A stretch of 64,000 nucleotides of DNA from positions 265,736 to 329,735 of the forward strand of contig MCFL01000029.1 of the NCBI GenBank assembly GCA_002102555.1, in the 5' to 3' direction. Shown one piece after another: positions 1 to 12,303 of this stretch. The translations under genes and the position numbers were made by a program. The DNA comes from Catenaria anguillulae PL171. Taxonomy: Eukaryota; Blastocladiomycota; Blastocladiomycetes; Blastocladiales; Catenariaceae. Position 1 is the first letter of the stretch; every line of letters begins with the position of its first letter. The notes under the pieces are model-generated. The model searched no databases. It was not told where the DNA came from and worked only from the letters and a program-made list of their open reading frames with translations.

Positions 1-3000
1 GTGCTTCCTGACAGTGGGGACATTGACAGGGCTGCCAGGTCGCAAACGGATTTTCTGGCGTGCGTCCCTCAACTGGTCCAACGAGCCTGCAACGCTCCTT
101 CCACAGCACAGTTTGGATGGTCGTGGAAGCAATTGAGACAATTCGCGCAAGGATAGACACGAGGCTGGGAAATTGTTGCCGCAGGCAAGCCTCAACTACG
201 CATGCTGCAGTTGCCCGTAATTTGGCTGGATCCATTAGCCGCTCTACGAGTGTCTTTGCTGCCGCTTGGTGCGCCGTCATCCTGCGACGCCATAACAGCT
301 CCACGACTTGCTCGTGCACATCCAGCCGGCACGTCCAGAGAGTGTTGGCAAGCGCCGGGCATCTGTACCAGTGCTGCTGGTTGTCAAAGGCGCCACATAG
401 TACGCAATTTGGGGATGGCACCTGGGTCGGCCAATACTTGTGGAGCTGAGCGCGAGTTGGCAGGCAGCCTGTCAAAACCTTGATGCGGAACGTGACTGAT
501 GAGTCGTCAGCAAATGATGCAAACATGGATGATGCCTTGCGACCATTGCGAATGGCTCCGTTGAACACCATCAAATCCGGCTGGCCGACCAGTTTGAGCA
601 TGTACGAGTACAACTCGATATGGGATTGCACCTGCACTTGATTCCGAATTGCGCGACCCACCTGTGCGTACACCAACTCATGGCCGATCTGCACTAGCGC
701 ACCAAAGTCGATCTTGCCCAGAAACTGTGGTGACAGGGCGCACACCTCGCGGCAATTTGCACCACAGCGAGCCAGCTCGTTTGCCTTCTCATTCTCCGCG
801 TTCCCATCATGGCCCTTGACCTTGACAAGCTCTAGCACAATACCCCTTTCTTTGACTAGTGCGCAAAGGACGAGTAGCAAATCGTGCAGTGGCGACAGGT
901 GACGTGGCGCAACTGCTTCTGTATCGGACAAGCCCAGAAACATTGGGATGATCTGCACAGCAACCGCTGAGTCGGAAAAGACACACGCACGCGACCCAAC
1001 GGGAAGTTTGTCAACAATTGCAAGAACAGCAGCAACCTCGGGGCGTGATGAGCTGGTCGGAGCAGGCGGCAGTCAGCCGAAGATTTCCAGGTTGAGCTGG
1101 GGGCAGTGAGCACCGAGTCCCATAACGGCATCAGCCGTATTTGTAGCGGGTTGCAGCGAGCTGTCGGTCCAACAGTCAAGGATTGTGCCATGGTGCATTG
1201 TGAGCGGTTGCGTGACATTCGCGAGAGGTGGAGCTGAGTAGGCTGAGCTTGAGTGGTGGCTGTCGTCATCACCGTCGCTATCGTCGCTGTCTACATCCAT
1301 GTCGTCTTGCACATACCCAGGGAAGAAACTGGACATGTACGGGCAGTCCTCGGGCAATTCGTGGTTGGGCGCGAGAACAACATACGCGTCCACACTGTCC
1401 TGACGCCTCGTGAGAGACTTGGCTGAGATGGGGTACGTGTACACAAGTGGGATGGTGACAAGGCAATTGGGCACGTCACACGTTGCTGACGACAATTGGC
1501 AGTTACCTGTATCACCACAGTCAAGGCATAAATGGAGTAGAGCGTGGTCGGGGGGCACAACACCCTCGTCAAGCATCAGGCAAGTGCATTCCACAAGATG
1601 GCGCAGCGTGACAAGAGGCCCGTGTACCGTGTCTCGCAGATCGACTGCAGCACACACACCAAAGGTTGGCAGCCGGTTTTCCCCCAAGAAGACCATGAGT
1701 TGGCCAACATGGTGTCGAGGCGCAAGGGCCAGGCGGGGCTGAACCGGCATCGCAGCAACTGGGCCGAGAGATGTGCACCAGTCGGAAACGGCGTTGGTCA
1801 AAGCAACCAGGGCATTGTGCAGGCGACCACAGCGAGGGCATCTCTTGGCAAGCAGATGTCGGACAGAGGCAAACGCGTTTGCATACCGTGCTGGAGTACT
1901 GTCTTGGTCATGAAAACAACAAAGGGAAACAAGGGGAGAAAGTGAGCAAACACCAGCATCATGGAGACAGGAGCGCAAGGTATGAAGAACAGGAGATGGA
2001 ATAATGGCTTCCAATGGGATGTCATCCACCGGGCAAACATGCAGAGGGTCAGCACGCCCAGCGAGGTGAATTGAGGTGAGAGAACTAGAAAGAAGGGGAA
2101 GAAGGTTCAGAAGCGGAGAGGCAGGGAGTCCTTGCGATGCAAGTCGGCACGGCGGGTGCGAGAGTGGGTTAACCCACCAACGGATTGCGCGTTGTGCAAG
2201 GCTGGACATGGCGCATGCGACTTGAAAGCGCTCGCTTTGCACGGGTTGGCTCAAACAGTAGCAAAGGTGCGAGACTCGAGCTGCAAGGATGGTGTGCTTG
2301 ATGGAGACGAGCCCGTATGTTGCTGCATCTTAGAAAATCGAGACTGGTGTGTTGGATGGCAATCTGGCCGCAGCTCGAACCACTGCACGGAGCTTTGCGT
2401 CGATCTGGTCAAGGAAAGTTGGTGATGGGATGTAACCGAATGCACGGTATGCAACCGTGGGGATGATTGCTGAGTTGATCACGTATACCACAATCCTGGC
2501 TGGGACCCGTTTCGTCCTCAGAATGTTGATCGCACTTGTCACGGCATCCCTCATCACTTTTTCCGTCGCCTTCCTTGGCCCCTATCCATCCACAAATACA
2601 CCCAGGTATCTCTTCATCTCGCCTGGGCCTGCGCGCGGCACCTCAACTCCTCTAGACGTCACACTCCCCACTCCACCGTCTCTCGTGTTGAACGCAAGCA
2701 CAAAGCCTTTGCTTGCATTTGCCCGGATCCGAGTGAGTAGGTTGAATGCATCGACCAAGTCCACCACCTGTTGGAGCAGCTCGCGCGACCTGGCGAAGAA
2801 GATTGCATTGTCTATATACCCAATCGCTACATATTGCCGACGGCCAATCACCCTCACACTTCCGAATGGCTGCCCATCACCTGCGTCCGGCACCTTGATC
2901 AGTAGCTCAACACCACCGCAACTCTCCTCCACTGCACACAACAGAATGTCATAGAATGCGTTCCATAGGAACGGCGATTCGACGCCACCCTGGGGTATAC

Positions 3001-4915
3001 TGCGATGGAGTTGGATCTGTCTTGTCAATCCAAACGCCGTGATCACCGACGCAGTGCGCCCCTCTAGGAAGTTGCGACAGTAGAAATCCACAAATCGCAC
3101 TGGCAAATGCAATCGCAAGAGCGCCAGGCGTACAAAGTGATGTGGTACAGTATCAAATGCTTTCGACTTGTCCTCTGAATACGCCCACCGCTCCTCCTCA
3201 GCGTCGGCTGCTTGCGCTTGGGCAATAAGACCATGGAGAATGTCAATCGGGAGACGTGTGTCAGTACCCTTGAGCGCTGAGAATCGAGCACCACGCAACA
3301 CTTGCTTTTCAACGGCCACATCCTGAATATGCCGCCACATGACCGCATTGAACAGCTTGGATGCGCATTCGAGTAGGGTGATGGGTCGCATGGCGTCAAC
3401 GTCGCCTGTGTAGCCCTCTGCCTTTTTTTGGCGTCAGGTAAATGACCCCATATTGCCACTCACACGGCACCCAGTCCGCCAAATACATGTCAGTGAACAA
3501 GCGCGCCAGGATTTGGTGCCCAATGGTTCCGAGTGCAGCGTAATGGTGGTGTCGAAGGCCTGTTGCACCTGGGGCCTTGTCAATGTCTATAGAACACAAG
3601 ACGTGAGCAATGTCCTTGGGTATAACCTCCTTCTCCACCCCATCCCACCACGATTCGTGGATCCAATGCAGTGGTTGCAATGCTCGGCGGATCAACGCTG
3701 GAGCCTGATCTACGTTCCCATGTTCCTCATGTCCGAAGCAACCTTGCCAGTTAGCGGCTGTCGCATCCATGACCTCGCTTGGAAGCAGCTTGATGCCGTC
3801 TGCAGTCACCACCAGATCCAGGCAGTTGGGTGGTCGTTTTCGCTCCATGACTGATTGCATGACAACCCTGGTCTTGACGCCAAACTTTTCCGTTCGCGAG
3901 GCCACTGCAGCGTCGATCTGCTCCCTTTTTGCCTGTGCCGACTCCGTTGCCACAATCTCAAGCAGTCGTTCTTTTTCACGCACCAGGTCATCATGCGAAG
4001 ATTCCGTACCAAACGCTGGCGCCACTCGGCTGAGCGCATCACGTTCTTTAACAGTCAAGTTAGTGGAAGGGTCGTCAAGCAAGCGTCACAGCGCACCAAG
4101 CGCCAATGCCGAATCCGTCTTGCTCTCTGGTGGCTTCAAAACAGATCCGTACGACTCGGAGGCACAACGCTTCTTGTGAGGCAATCGTGCACGGCTGGCA
4201 GCCAGCATGATGTTCTCATACAGGTACCATCTGTGCCCAATTGGCAGTGTTGGGTCGAGAACGGGCGGGAGTTGATTGTTGTTGCTGCTCCCGAGTGACT
4301 CGGCATCAACCCACAATGGGAAGGTGTCGGCGTTGTCGATTCGAATTCCCAGATCTGTGCACACTCTGGAGACGAACGCGGCCCATGACTTGCCAGTTAG
4401 ACGGTTCTCATCGAGTACGTACCTGGCAGCCTCTTGTCGGGCTTGTTGCCGTAGGTGAGCAAGGTCACGGTCCAGTTGGAGCGCAAGTGCCGTTTGAAGA
4501 ACAAGTCGCGCATGGTCAAAGCCCCGGGCGTTGACGATTGACATGGCAAGGACGTCATGTGTGATGGTTGGCAAGACAAAGACACGGTCCAGGCATCCAC
4601 CAGCCTCGTGCGTGCTCACAGCCATATCCAGATGCACTGCAAGGTCCAGGAGCCCGTTTCCAAGCGCGACCGCCTCCAACGGGCAGCTTGCAGCGTCCTC
4701 CTGCTCGTTTGTGTCACCCGCAATCAGTAGCAGCTCGCCCCTTGCATCCGCCATCTCTATCTCAACTTGTAGGTGTTGGACCAGCGACGCACGAATGGTT
4801 GGGTCTTGAGGTGGTGCATAAATGCCAATAATGCGCAGCCGGAAGTCGCCACGGCCCTGGAGTGTGAACGCCACCATGTACCTGTCGTAAACAGACCATC
4901 TGCCAACGTAGCTCT
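1..4915 (-). pseudogene. LINE-A ORF2, endonuclease to RNase H, decayed
   Basis: This piece encodes most of the LINE replication protein. In order along the minus strand it holds the second half of an APE-type endonuclease (4877-4400; GDTNE and GFDHARL motifs), a linker, the RT (about 3700-2600), a Cys-rich linker, RNase H (LDCW-type start near 1180) and a C-terminal region with CVLCG and CPHC Cys motifs near the left edge. Breaks seen: TGA at 4086-4088 where LINE-D has Arg; a frameshift at the T7 run near 3423-3429 (LTPKK region); TAG near 2580; a stop in SIF*DAAT near 2330; and TGA near 1073 where LINE-B has Arg. The catalytic YIDD of the RT reads YIDN (codon at 2807-2809). It could not work as it stands. 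Confidence 0.9.
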
Positions 4916-5125
4916 TGTTGGGGTTGTGTAGGAGAGTGTATGTGTATGTCGTTCACGTGTGTGCATGTGATGAGTTATCGAGTTGTTGTGTGTTTGTGTT
5001 TGTGATCCATGACCCAGCAGTTGGGCACCAACCCATGGTTAGCTCTCCAGATAATTCTGGGTCGTTTAGTATATACTACCCGTGCTTGATGACCTTCTAG
5101 TCTTACCTATGCAAGCACGCCAACA
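4916..5125 (+). repeat. 5' LTR of Gy1
   Basis: A 210-bp LTR starting TGTTGGGG and ending CGCCAACA. It contains a GTGT-rich first half and a TATA-like element (agtatatact, about 5068-5077) some 10-15 bp upstream of cttgatga (5085-5092), the likely transcript start region. It matches the 3' LTR at 11650-11859 without a difference that I could see. Confidence 0.95.
5066..5095 (+). promoter_or_regulatory. Candidate Pol II promoter in the Gy1 LTR
   Basis: The TATA-like agtatatact is followed by cttgatga. The same block is in the 3' LTR and in the remnant LTR at 25379-25588. A transcript starting here would have cttgatga near its 5' end, which matters for the self-priming suggestion below. Position inferred from motif only. 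Confidence 0.4.
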
Positions 5126-5145
5126 TTTTTTTCATCAAGTTCTGC
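5126..5145 (+). other. Candidate primer-binding site of Gy1, possibly self-priming
   Basis: The sequence directly after the 5' LTR is a T-run followed by tcatcaag (5132-5139), the exact complement of cttgatga in the LTR at 5085-5092. Tf1/sushi-type chromoviruses prime reverse transcription with the folded-back 5' end of their own RNA, and this would fit. The match is only 8 bp, and I found no convincing tRNA 3'-end complement. Confidence 0.35.
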
Positions 5146-5292
5146 CAACAGAATATCCCAGCACACAACAACCTGGCCGTCGTCGCTTAGCCCCATCCAT
5201 CGTCGCTTAGCTCCACTCATTGCTGACTCATTCCATCGGCCACAAATCCAACCACACTTTCGTCTCGCTCGACGCTGCACTTTCAAACAGCA

Positions 5293-7289
5293 ATGGCCGA
5301 CCTGACGGATCAGCAAATCGACGCTATCGGTGCCCTTGAGCCCCACGCCATCCTTGAATGGCTGCAATCGGCGGGCGACGCTGCCAGCGAGCGCTTCTTC
5401 GAGCGCCAAGCCATTAAGCTCACCAACACCGAACTGGTGACGCCCAACTCAACGGTCCTGCTGCGGGCCAAGCAATACTATGCCAGGCAGCAACAGCAAC
5501 TAGAGGAGCAGCAAGACCAACTTGAGCGCGACTACGAGGCGGACCCCACGATCGATGTGGATGCCCGCATCAAACCCTTGGAGCGAGGAGTCTCGCGCTA
5601 CCAGAAGTACCTCGACAAGCTTGCTCCGATCCTTGAGCAGCTCGCCGCCAAAGGCAAAACCCGCGACCCATTTGCTGCGCCGCCTAACAAGGATGCCGAC
5701 AAAGAGGCAACCAACAACCCGCTGGTGTATATTCCAGCTGGTCAATCGATTCCCTCGGCGCTCGCCCGCATGACCTTTGAGCGAGCCGAGACGGTCGCTG
5801 AGTTGGTGGCACAATTGCGTTTGCGGGCGGGTAACCACCAAGACACGATGGTGGCCAATCTCAAGCGCAGCATTCGGTACTTCTCCGAGCGCGCCCGCGC
5901 CGACATTTCACGTTTTCCGAACGATTTGGATGAGGGCGAGCTGTTCCGCCGCCTGTTGGACACTCTCGACTGGCCCAAGCGCCATGCGCAACGGATGGCG
6001 TTCCAGGATGTGTTGCCGGTGGAGGGCAAAACGGTCGCCGACTACATCATCGCTGTTTCACTGGCATTGCTCGTGTACTTGCCCCGAGGCACGCATCCTG
6101 AGGACAACCCCCTTTGGCGCTCGCCCATTGTCAAGAATATTGTCATTGGCGTCATTGCCTCGATCTGGCCGACCGAGGTCAAGACCACTTGGTTTGAGGC
6201 GGCCGACAACACCTCGACGGACATCCGCACTGTGCTCCGCGAACTCAACAACCGCGTATTCCCGCGCATCGAACCTTCCATGTTCCGCCACCTCATTGGC
6301 ACACCGATCGGGTTCTACCCCAAAGTACAAAACAATGCCAAGTCGAGCACCACGAGCTCGAGCAAGTCGCCGACCGACAACAAGGATGGTGCGCAGACGC
6401 AGAGCGCCAAGGATGGTTCGCAAAACCATTCAGGCTCATCATCCCGTGGTGGCGGATACCGTGGTGGGCATCGCGGTGGTTACCGTGGCGGCTACACCAA
6501 CAAGTACACTGCGCAGAACGGGCACACAAGTAGCGCGGCCGATCATGGCCATCAGCAGCAAGGCGCAGCAGCAAACTCAGCTCGCCCCGCCGACGTGTTG
6601 GTGCTTGAGGCTGGCAATGCCGGATCCGCCGCCGACAATGCGTCGGCCAATGCTGGCAACAAGCGCGCAAGCGAGGATGCCGCTGACGAGCAATTCTCCG
6701 TGCCGCCCAGCAAGAAGCGCAGGCAGGGCCGTGGTGCAGCAACGCCACGCTCACCAACCAAGGCCGAAGCCCAGCAAATGCGCATTCGTTTCATCGAGCA
6801 TGATTGTGCGGCCTGCTCCATGGCCTCGGATCTAGACGTGTCGGAAATTCCCAACCATCCGACTGTCAAGTGCAACAAGATAACAGCCTACAACAAGTTT
6901 GGCCGAGTGTTTGGCGACGCTCGTTTGGCCTTGCCCGAAAACGAGCACGACTTTGGCTCATTGGCCAAGATCATCGACGAGGGCACCGGCGCCGCATTCC
7001 TTGATGGCCTCATGGCCAAGTTTGAGAAGGCCGAGCTGTCCGAGCCGCTCGAGTACATGCGCCGTATCAAGGCATTCATGGACGCCGTGGCATGCGATCA
7101 GGATTTCGAGGGTGTACGAATGGCCACGGTGGCCGGTGCGTTCCTTTGCTCGTGGGCACGCTTGTCCCCATCATTTGCGCGAGGTTTCTCGGATCATTTG
7201 GATGCCGAGGTATTGGCCAGGATCAAGAGGAACGCAGTCTCTGTTGGCCGCCGCATTGTTTGGGTCTGTGAAGGGGGAGACGAGGTGCC
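5293..7289 (+). pseudogene. Gy1 Gag region with RGG box
   Basis: Gag forms the retrotransposon particle and binds its RNA. The ATG at 5293 begins MADLTDQQID. Residues about 60-90 are Gln/Glu-rich and likely coiled; residues 150-350 look like a Ty3-type capsid fold region. An RGG-rich stretch (RGGGYRGGHRGGYRGGY, encoded near 6450-6500) stands where many Gags have a CCHC zinc knuckle, and a basic nuclear-localisation-like run (PSKKRRQGR) follows near 6705. A CAAC-type Cys pair lies near 6810. A one-base deletion at about 7288, judged against Gy2, shifts the reading frame; in Gy2 Gag runs straight into Pol in one frame. The codons after 7289 in the Gag frame are therefore spurious. Confidence 0.85.
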
Positions 7290-10200
7290 GTGCAGAGTGC
7301 TTTGGAGGAGGCTGTTGGCAACAGGAACCCGGTCAGGGCTGGTCAAACCTCACCCTTGCCTGATCCGTCATCCTTGGATGGCGGTGAGGAGCAGCGTGGA
7401 ACGGAATTTGACCGAGTCTTGGCTGGCACGTCCAATTCGGTTGCCACCGCTGACAAGACCATGCATGATGCAATTGAATGTACGTGCAACACCATTGCAC
7501 CCGCGATTGTCATACGGACAAAAGCTGACGTCCCCTGTTGGCACTCTTGCAACGCACAGAGTTTTTGTCGAGTGGTATCGGGCAAGCTGCCAGCAAACCA
7601 CGACGAGCTCAAGGACCAATTGGTTGAGTCGCAGGACATTTGTGCAGTGGTATCGGGCAATCCGCCGGCTGACCAGCGCAAGCCCTCGGCTGCTGATCCG
7701 CCTGTGAACGTGTTGTTGCAAGATAATACACCAATTGTTGCACATGATACTCGTTCTGCTTCACCAAAGCGAATTGAGGTGAATGCCGAGCTGTCGCCAG
7801 TGATTGCAGTCCGCCGTTCGGGCCCGCGCCTCAACTGTCCACCCGACTCTGAGCTGCATGATCAGCTCCATGCGTCGACCGGCCGTTTACAATTCAAGGC
7901 ACTCACCCCGACCACACTCACGTGTCGCTTGGACACGGGCAGTGACCGCAATGTACTCCCAAAGCAATATGCCAACCATTTCCGCGACCACGTTCGACCG
8001 CCGCCCGAGCCCATGGCCATCCGTGGGATCGGCGGCCTGTCGCCATGCCTCGGCATTGTCGATACGCTCCTTCGCTTCAACGGTCGATCCGTCGTTTGTC
8101 GCTTTGGCATTTACGATTTGGATATCAACATTCCGCCTCTCATTGGCAACACCACGCTCCACACGCTCGGTATCAGCGTTGAAAACTTAGATCCCAAGCA
8201 GGGCAGGCAGCCGCGTCTCGATCCTGAGATTGACGAGCGACCTGCACTCTTCCCTGAGGATCAACCATCGCTCATCGCAGCGCTCCCGGACGACGTCCAG
8301 CGCCTAATTGACGAGAACGCGTCCATTCCAAAGGGCAATGCGTGCACCCACCCGCTGTCCACGGTCGATGTCGACATTCTACCAGGCAAAGAACGCCCCG
8401 TCCATGAGCGGGAGCGCCAATTCACGCACGAAAAGAAGGTTGTCGTGGAAGGGCAGGTGGGCACGTGGGTGGATGAGGATGTGATTGAGCGTAACGAGTT
8501 TGAGTCGCCGTGGAATTTGAATTTGGTGGTGGTAGAGAAGAAGGATGCGCGGGGTAACCACACTGGCTATCGCGTTTGCCTGGACCCGCGTGTCATCAAC
8601 AACATTACTCCCGACGACTCGCACGCTCTTCCGCTCATCTTTGACCACCTCGACGAGGCATGCGCCGCCAAGGTGTTTTCGTCCATTGATCTTTATGCGT
8701 CGTTCCACCAATTCCGCGTTTCTCGCCGCTCGCGCAAGTACCTTTGCTTCAAATGGCAAGGTGTGCAGTACCGCTTCAAGCGGGCGCCATTCGGCCTCAA
8801 GGCATTGTCGTCGCAATTCCAGCGGGTCATGCAGTCCATCTTTGCCGACTTGCCCTACGTGCGCGTGTACATTGACGATCTTGTCATTTTCAGCATGTCG
8901 GTCGAGGAGCACACGATTCATTTGATTGAAGTCATGCACCGCCTCAACCAGTTCAACCTCCGCATCAAACCGTCCAAGTGCCACTGGTACCGTCCCGAGA
9001 TCCATTACCTTGGCCATGTCATCGGCAACGGCGCGATTCGCCCTGCGCCGGCCAAGATCATTGACATCCAGGGTTTGGAACGCCCCACGACTGGCAAGCA
9101 GGTGCAGTCGCTCCTTGGAACAGTCAATTACCTGCGGCACTTTATGATCAACATGGCCACAGTCGCCGCTCCACTTGACGCTTTGCGATTCGCGACCGTT
9201 ATCACAGACGACGACTGGACGGTCGAGTGCGAGGATGCGTTCAACACGCTCAAGCACATGATTGCATCAGCGCCAGTGCTGCATGCACCCAAGTGGGACG
9301 AGCCATTCTTTGTCGCCACGGACGCCTCCAATGTGGGCGTTGGCGCTGTACTGTTCCAGGGATCGCGTGACGAACCCAGGTACATCACCATGGCCTCGAG
9401 GGCCCTCTCTAAGTCGGAGCGCAACTACTCTGCCACCCGCAAAGAGCTCCGTGCCATCATTTTCGCGCTCGATAAGTTCCGTTACTTTGTTTCGGGTCGC
9501 CGGTTCACCCTTTTCACAGACCACGAGGCGCTCCAACACATTTTTTCGCAGCCCAAGCTCACGCCCATGCTCGAAAACTGGCTCGACAAGTTGCTCGAGT
9601 TGCCGTTTGATGTTGTGCACATCCCCGGCATCCTCAATGTCCTGCCCGATTGCTTGTCACGCCTTTATCCGGTACCCACGGACGGCGTGGCTACGTACAG
9701 CGACTTCAAGACCCGTTTCGACATTCACTCGTCTCCGATTCGGGTGGACGCGAGCTCGGGAGGGGGTGGGGTTCAGGCTCAATCGCTCGACGAGCAGGTT
9801 CAAGAGTTTGTTTCGGCCATTGCCGAGGAGGTCAACGAGGATTTCATGGAGATTGACGACGAGGAGCAAGAGGGTTTGGAGCCTGTCGACATGCAAGTCG
9901 ACCAAGTGGCCGCCCTCCTGGCGGAGTCGATCATTTGGGACAACAAGTCGCCCGAGGAGACTCGTCGGGAGGCGAAAGCCATGGACACCATGTTGGATGC
10001 GCAAGAAGCGCGTGGAAGCAAAGCGGATTACTCGCTTGCCGCCGAGTTTGTCGAGCCACTCGACTGGTCCGAGGGAGCGTCTGGGATGTTGCAGCAAATC
10101 CTTGCCAGGGAAGCATTCGCGCACGAAGCATTGCCAATCAAGCTCGGCCCCATTCGCCCAGCATTTTGCAACGAGTACGCCGATCTCGTCCTGGCTGCCG

Positions 10201-10840
10201 TCGACGCAAACCAACAGCCACAGCTCACCGACGTGCTTGATGGGCAACATGACGGACCGATCACCCCGGTTGAGGAGCGCCAAGCCGCCCTTACGTCTGC
10301 CCATGCTCACGGTCATGCGTCGGGACTTGCGCTCAAGTCACGGCTCATTCACGATGGCAAGTACTGGCCAAACATGCTCCGCGACTGCCGCAACTATGCC
10401 CAGCAATGCATCGATTGTCAGCGGCACACAGTCCGGACCCGCGGCTACCACCCGCCGCAAATGATTCACGCCGCACTGCCCATGGATCATCTCGCGATCG
10501 ACCTGTTCACGTGCAACATGACTCCGGATGGTTTCAACTACGCTTTGCTCGTCATTGACATTGCCACCCGTTTCGCGTGGCTGTACCCGCTCAAGTCCAA
10601 GCGTGCCGAGGAGGTCGGTGACCGTTTGTACAAGCTCTGCTGTGACTTTGGGATTCCCGCCATCATCCAATCAGACAATGGCGGCGAGTTTGACAACGCG
10701 GTAATTGCCCACTTGTCCTCCAAACTGGGCTTTGAACACCGCAAGATTACGGCGTACAACGCAAAGGCCAATGGCGCCGCCGAGCGTCTTGTCCGGACCA
10801 TCAAGACCAAGCTCTTTGCCGAGGTCAAGGGCAATGTCCC
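7290..10840 (+). pseudogene. Gy1 Pol: protease, RT, RNase H, integrase
   Basis: This is the enzyme part of the polyprotein. Protease: LDTGSD near 7929. RT: the LDPRVINN region, the FSSIDL motif and YIDDLVIF with the catalytic YIDD at 8868-8879. RNase H: TDASNVGVG near 9317. Integrase: an HHCC zinc-binding region (HAHGH to CIDCQRH, about 10300-10430), then the catalytic Asp of LAIDLFT (about 10495), Asp of QSDNGGEF (about 10670) and Glu of NGAAERL (about 10775). The frame is -1 relative to Gag because of the deletion near 7288. A second one-base loss in a C run at about 10840 (compare Gy2) ends the correct frame; the codons beyond, up to 11264, are out of frame. Confidence 0.92.
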
Positions 10841-11599
10841 GAGTGGCCTGACCGCCTCAAGGCTGTCCAATTTTGGTACAACCAGACCGTGCACCGTCGC
10901 CATGGATCAACGCCATTCTCGCTCATGTTTGCGCGCGCACCAGTCCCGCCGTCCGCGTCATCCTGGCCGGACGCAAAGAAACCCGTCACCTTTGACGAGT
11001 TGGGCCGCTTGGCTGAGCACATGGCCCGTGTTGTTTGGCCCGCCGTTGCTGAGCGCTCACAGCATTACTCCAAGAGGGCATATGAGCAGTTCATCAAGTC
11101 GCATCGGATTGTGCATGAGGAATTCCCACCAGGCGCGCTCGTCATGCGCAAGGTCGTTGTCAAGGGAAGCAACATGGAGCCCAAGTTTGAGGGCCCGTAC
11201 ACGGTGGTTCGGCGGAATGCTGGCGGCGCATACCTGCTCAGGGATCGCACTGGTGACATTGTAGCACAGCGCGCTCCCGCCGACCAGCTGCGTTTGGTTT
11301 CTCTGGAAGGCAACATTTCCGCCGAGTCGTTTGTGGTCGAAAAGTTGTTGGACCACCGTGTGTGCAAGGACAAGTCGTACTCATACTTGATCAAGTGGGC
11401 AGGCTACCCACTCGAGGACGCTACATGGGAACACGCGTCGCAGTTTGATACTGAGGAAATCATTGTCAAGTACTGGGCGACTCAAGCTGCCAAGGACCGT
11501 CCGTTGCCAACACCAGGCAAGACCAAAGCGGGCGAGCCCGAGTCGGAACCAAAGAAGAAGACGCGTCGCGTCATGCTTGGTCGCCGGTTTGATTTATGA
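10841..11599 (+). pseudogene. Gy1 integrase C-terminus and chromodomain
   Basis: After the second frameshift, the third frame carries the end of integrase (HRRHGSTPFSLMFARAPVP, then a GPY-like module, FEGPYTVV, near 11187) and a chromodomain (FVVEKLLDHRV, YLIKWAGYP, ATWEH) at about 11330-11470. The chromodomain of chromoviruses directs integration to chromatin with particular histone marks. A basic tail (KKKTRRVMLGRRFDL) ends at the stop 11597-11599. The polypurine tract and 3' LTR follow. Confidence 0.9.
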
Positions 11600-11637
11600 T
11601 TGGAAGAGTTCTTCACCTCCAGAGTATCGCTACCGCT

Positions 11638-11649
11638 GGGAGGGGGTGA
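11638..11649 (+). other. Polypurine tract of Gy1
   Basis: The purine run gggagggggtga lies directly before the 3' LTR and would prime plus-strand DNA synthesis. The same run precedes the remnant LTR at 25379. Confidence 0.8.
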
Positions 11650-11859
11650 TGTTGGGGTTGTGTAGGAGAGTGTATGTGTATGTCGTTCACGTGTGTGCAT
11701 GTGATGAGTTATCGAGTTGTTGTGTGTTTGTGTTTGTGATCCATGACCCAGCAGTTGGGCACCAACCCATGGTTAGCTCTCCAGATAATTCTGGGTCGTT
11801 TAGTATATACTACCCGTGCTTGATGACCTTCTAGTCTTACCTATGCAAGCACGCCAACA
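11650..11859 (+). repeat. 3' LTR of Gy1
   Basis: 210 bp, TGTTGGGG to CGCCAACA, matching the 5' LTR along its length. It is followed by the duplicated target gctct (11860-11864) and then by LINE-A sequence in the same frame as before the insertion. Confidence 0.95.
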
Positions 11860-11864
11860 GCTCT

Positions 11865-12303
11865 CAAGTCTTGGGTCTATCGCAACCAATACACCAGATC
11901 CCTGTGCACGTGAGTCGTCATGTGTGACCTTGATCATCCATTCTTGGTCGAGCGCCGCACAGTTCAGCCTGCGGGCTCCCTTGTCGGACAATTTGGTCTC
12001 TGTAGTTATCACAATGCCCACACGTTGTTGCTGTGCGTAGTTGAGGGTCTCAACAAGTCGGTCGTGCGCTTGGGAGCCGCGGATGTTGGCGACTAGGATG
12101 TTGACAGGGTATTCGGTGTGTGTTGAGTGGGAATCAGCATTGGTGTTGTTGTAACTTGGTCGGAGTCTTGCAGTCTGTGGTTGCCGCCAACGCGGTTTCC
12201 GTCTATTAGTAAAGATATTCTGCGATGAAGGTGAAGCAGTACCAAAAGCCATTGCCCAATTCAGTAAATCTGAGGAGCCGTTAGGTCGGTTGGGTGCGAT
12301 CAT
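11865..12303 (-). pseudogene. LINE-A ORF2 N-terminus (APE endonuclease start)
   Basis: The ATG at 12303-12301 begins MIAPNRPNG. The endonuclease start (NILVANIRGSQ, then VITTETKL with the catalytic Glu) is visible and continues without a frame change on the far side of Gy1 at 4915. This ATG overlaps a TGA in the ORF1 frame (12302-12300) as ATGA, the same arrangement as in LINE-D, -F and -G, which is why I chose this start. The protein would nick target DNA for target-primed reverse transcription. Confidence 0.85.

Larger units (their letters stand above)
4916..11859 (+). mobile_element. Gy1, full-length Ty3/gypsy chromovirus
   Basis: This 6944-bp LTR retrotransposon is bounded by two 210-bp LTRs that look identical by eye, each beginning TGTTGG and ending CCAACA, and by the 5-bp duplication gctct (4911-4915, 11860-11864). 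The internal region encodes Gag with an RGG-rich segment, then protease, RT, RNase H, integrase and a C-terminal chromodomain. That gene order and the chromodomain place it in the Ty3/gypsy chromovirus group. It is inserted in the endonuclease part of LINE-A ORF2. Two single-base deletions break the polyprotein even though the LTRs look identical. Confidence 0.95.

Noticed and set aside
5777-6835. Long overlapping plus-strand frame in Gy1 Gag
   Set aside because: Arg/Ser/Pro-rich out-of-frame translation of Gag with no conserved features.
7280-7300. Programmed -1 frameshift between Gag and Pol in Gy1
   Set aside because: Gy2 reads through this region in a single frame, so a deletion in Gy1 is the simpler explanation.
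9262-10464. 400-codon frame overlapping Gy1 Pol
   Set aside because: Out-of-frame translation of RNase H and integrase; low complexity, no motifs.
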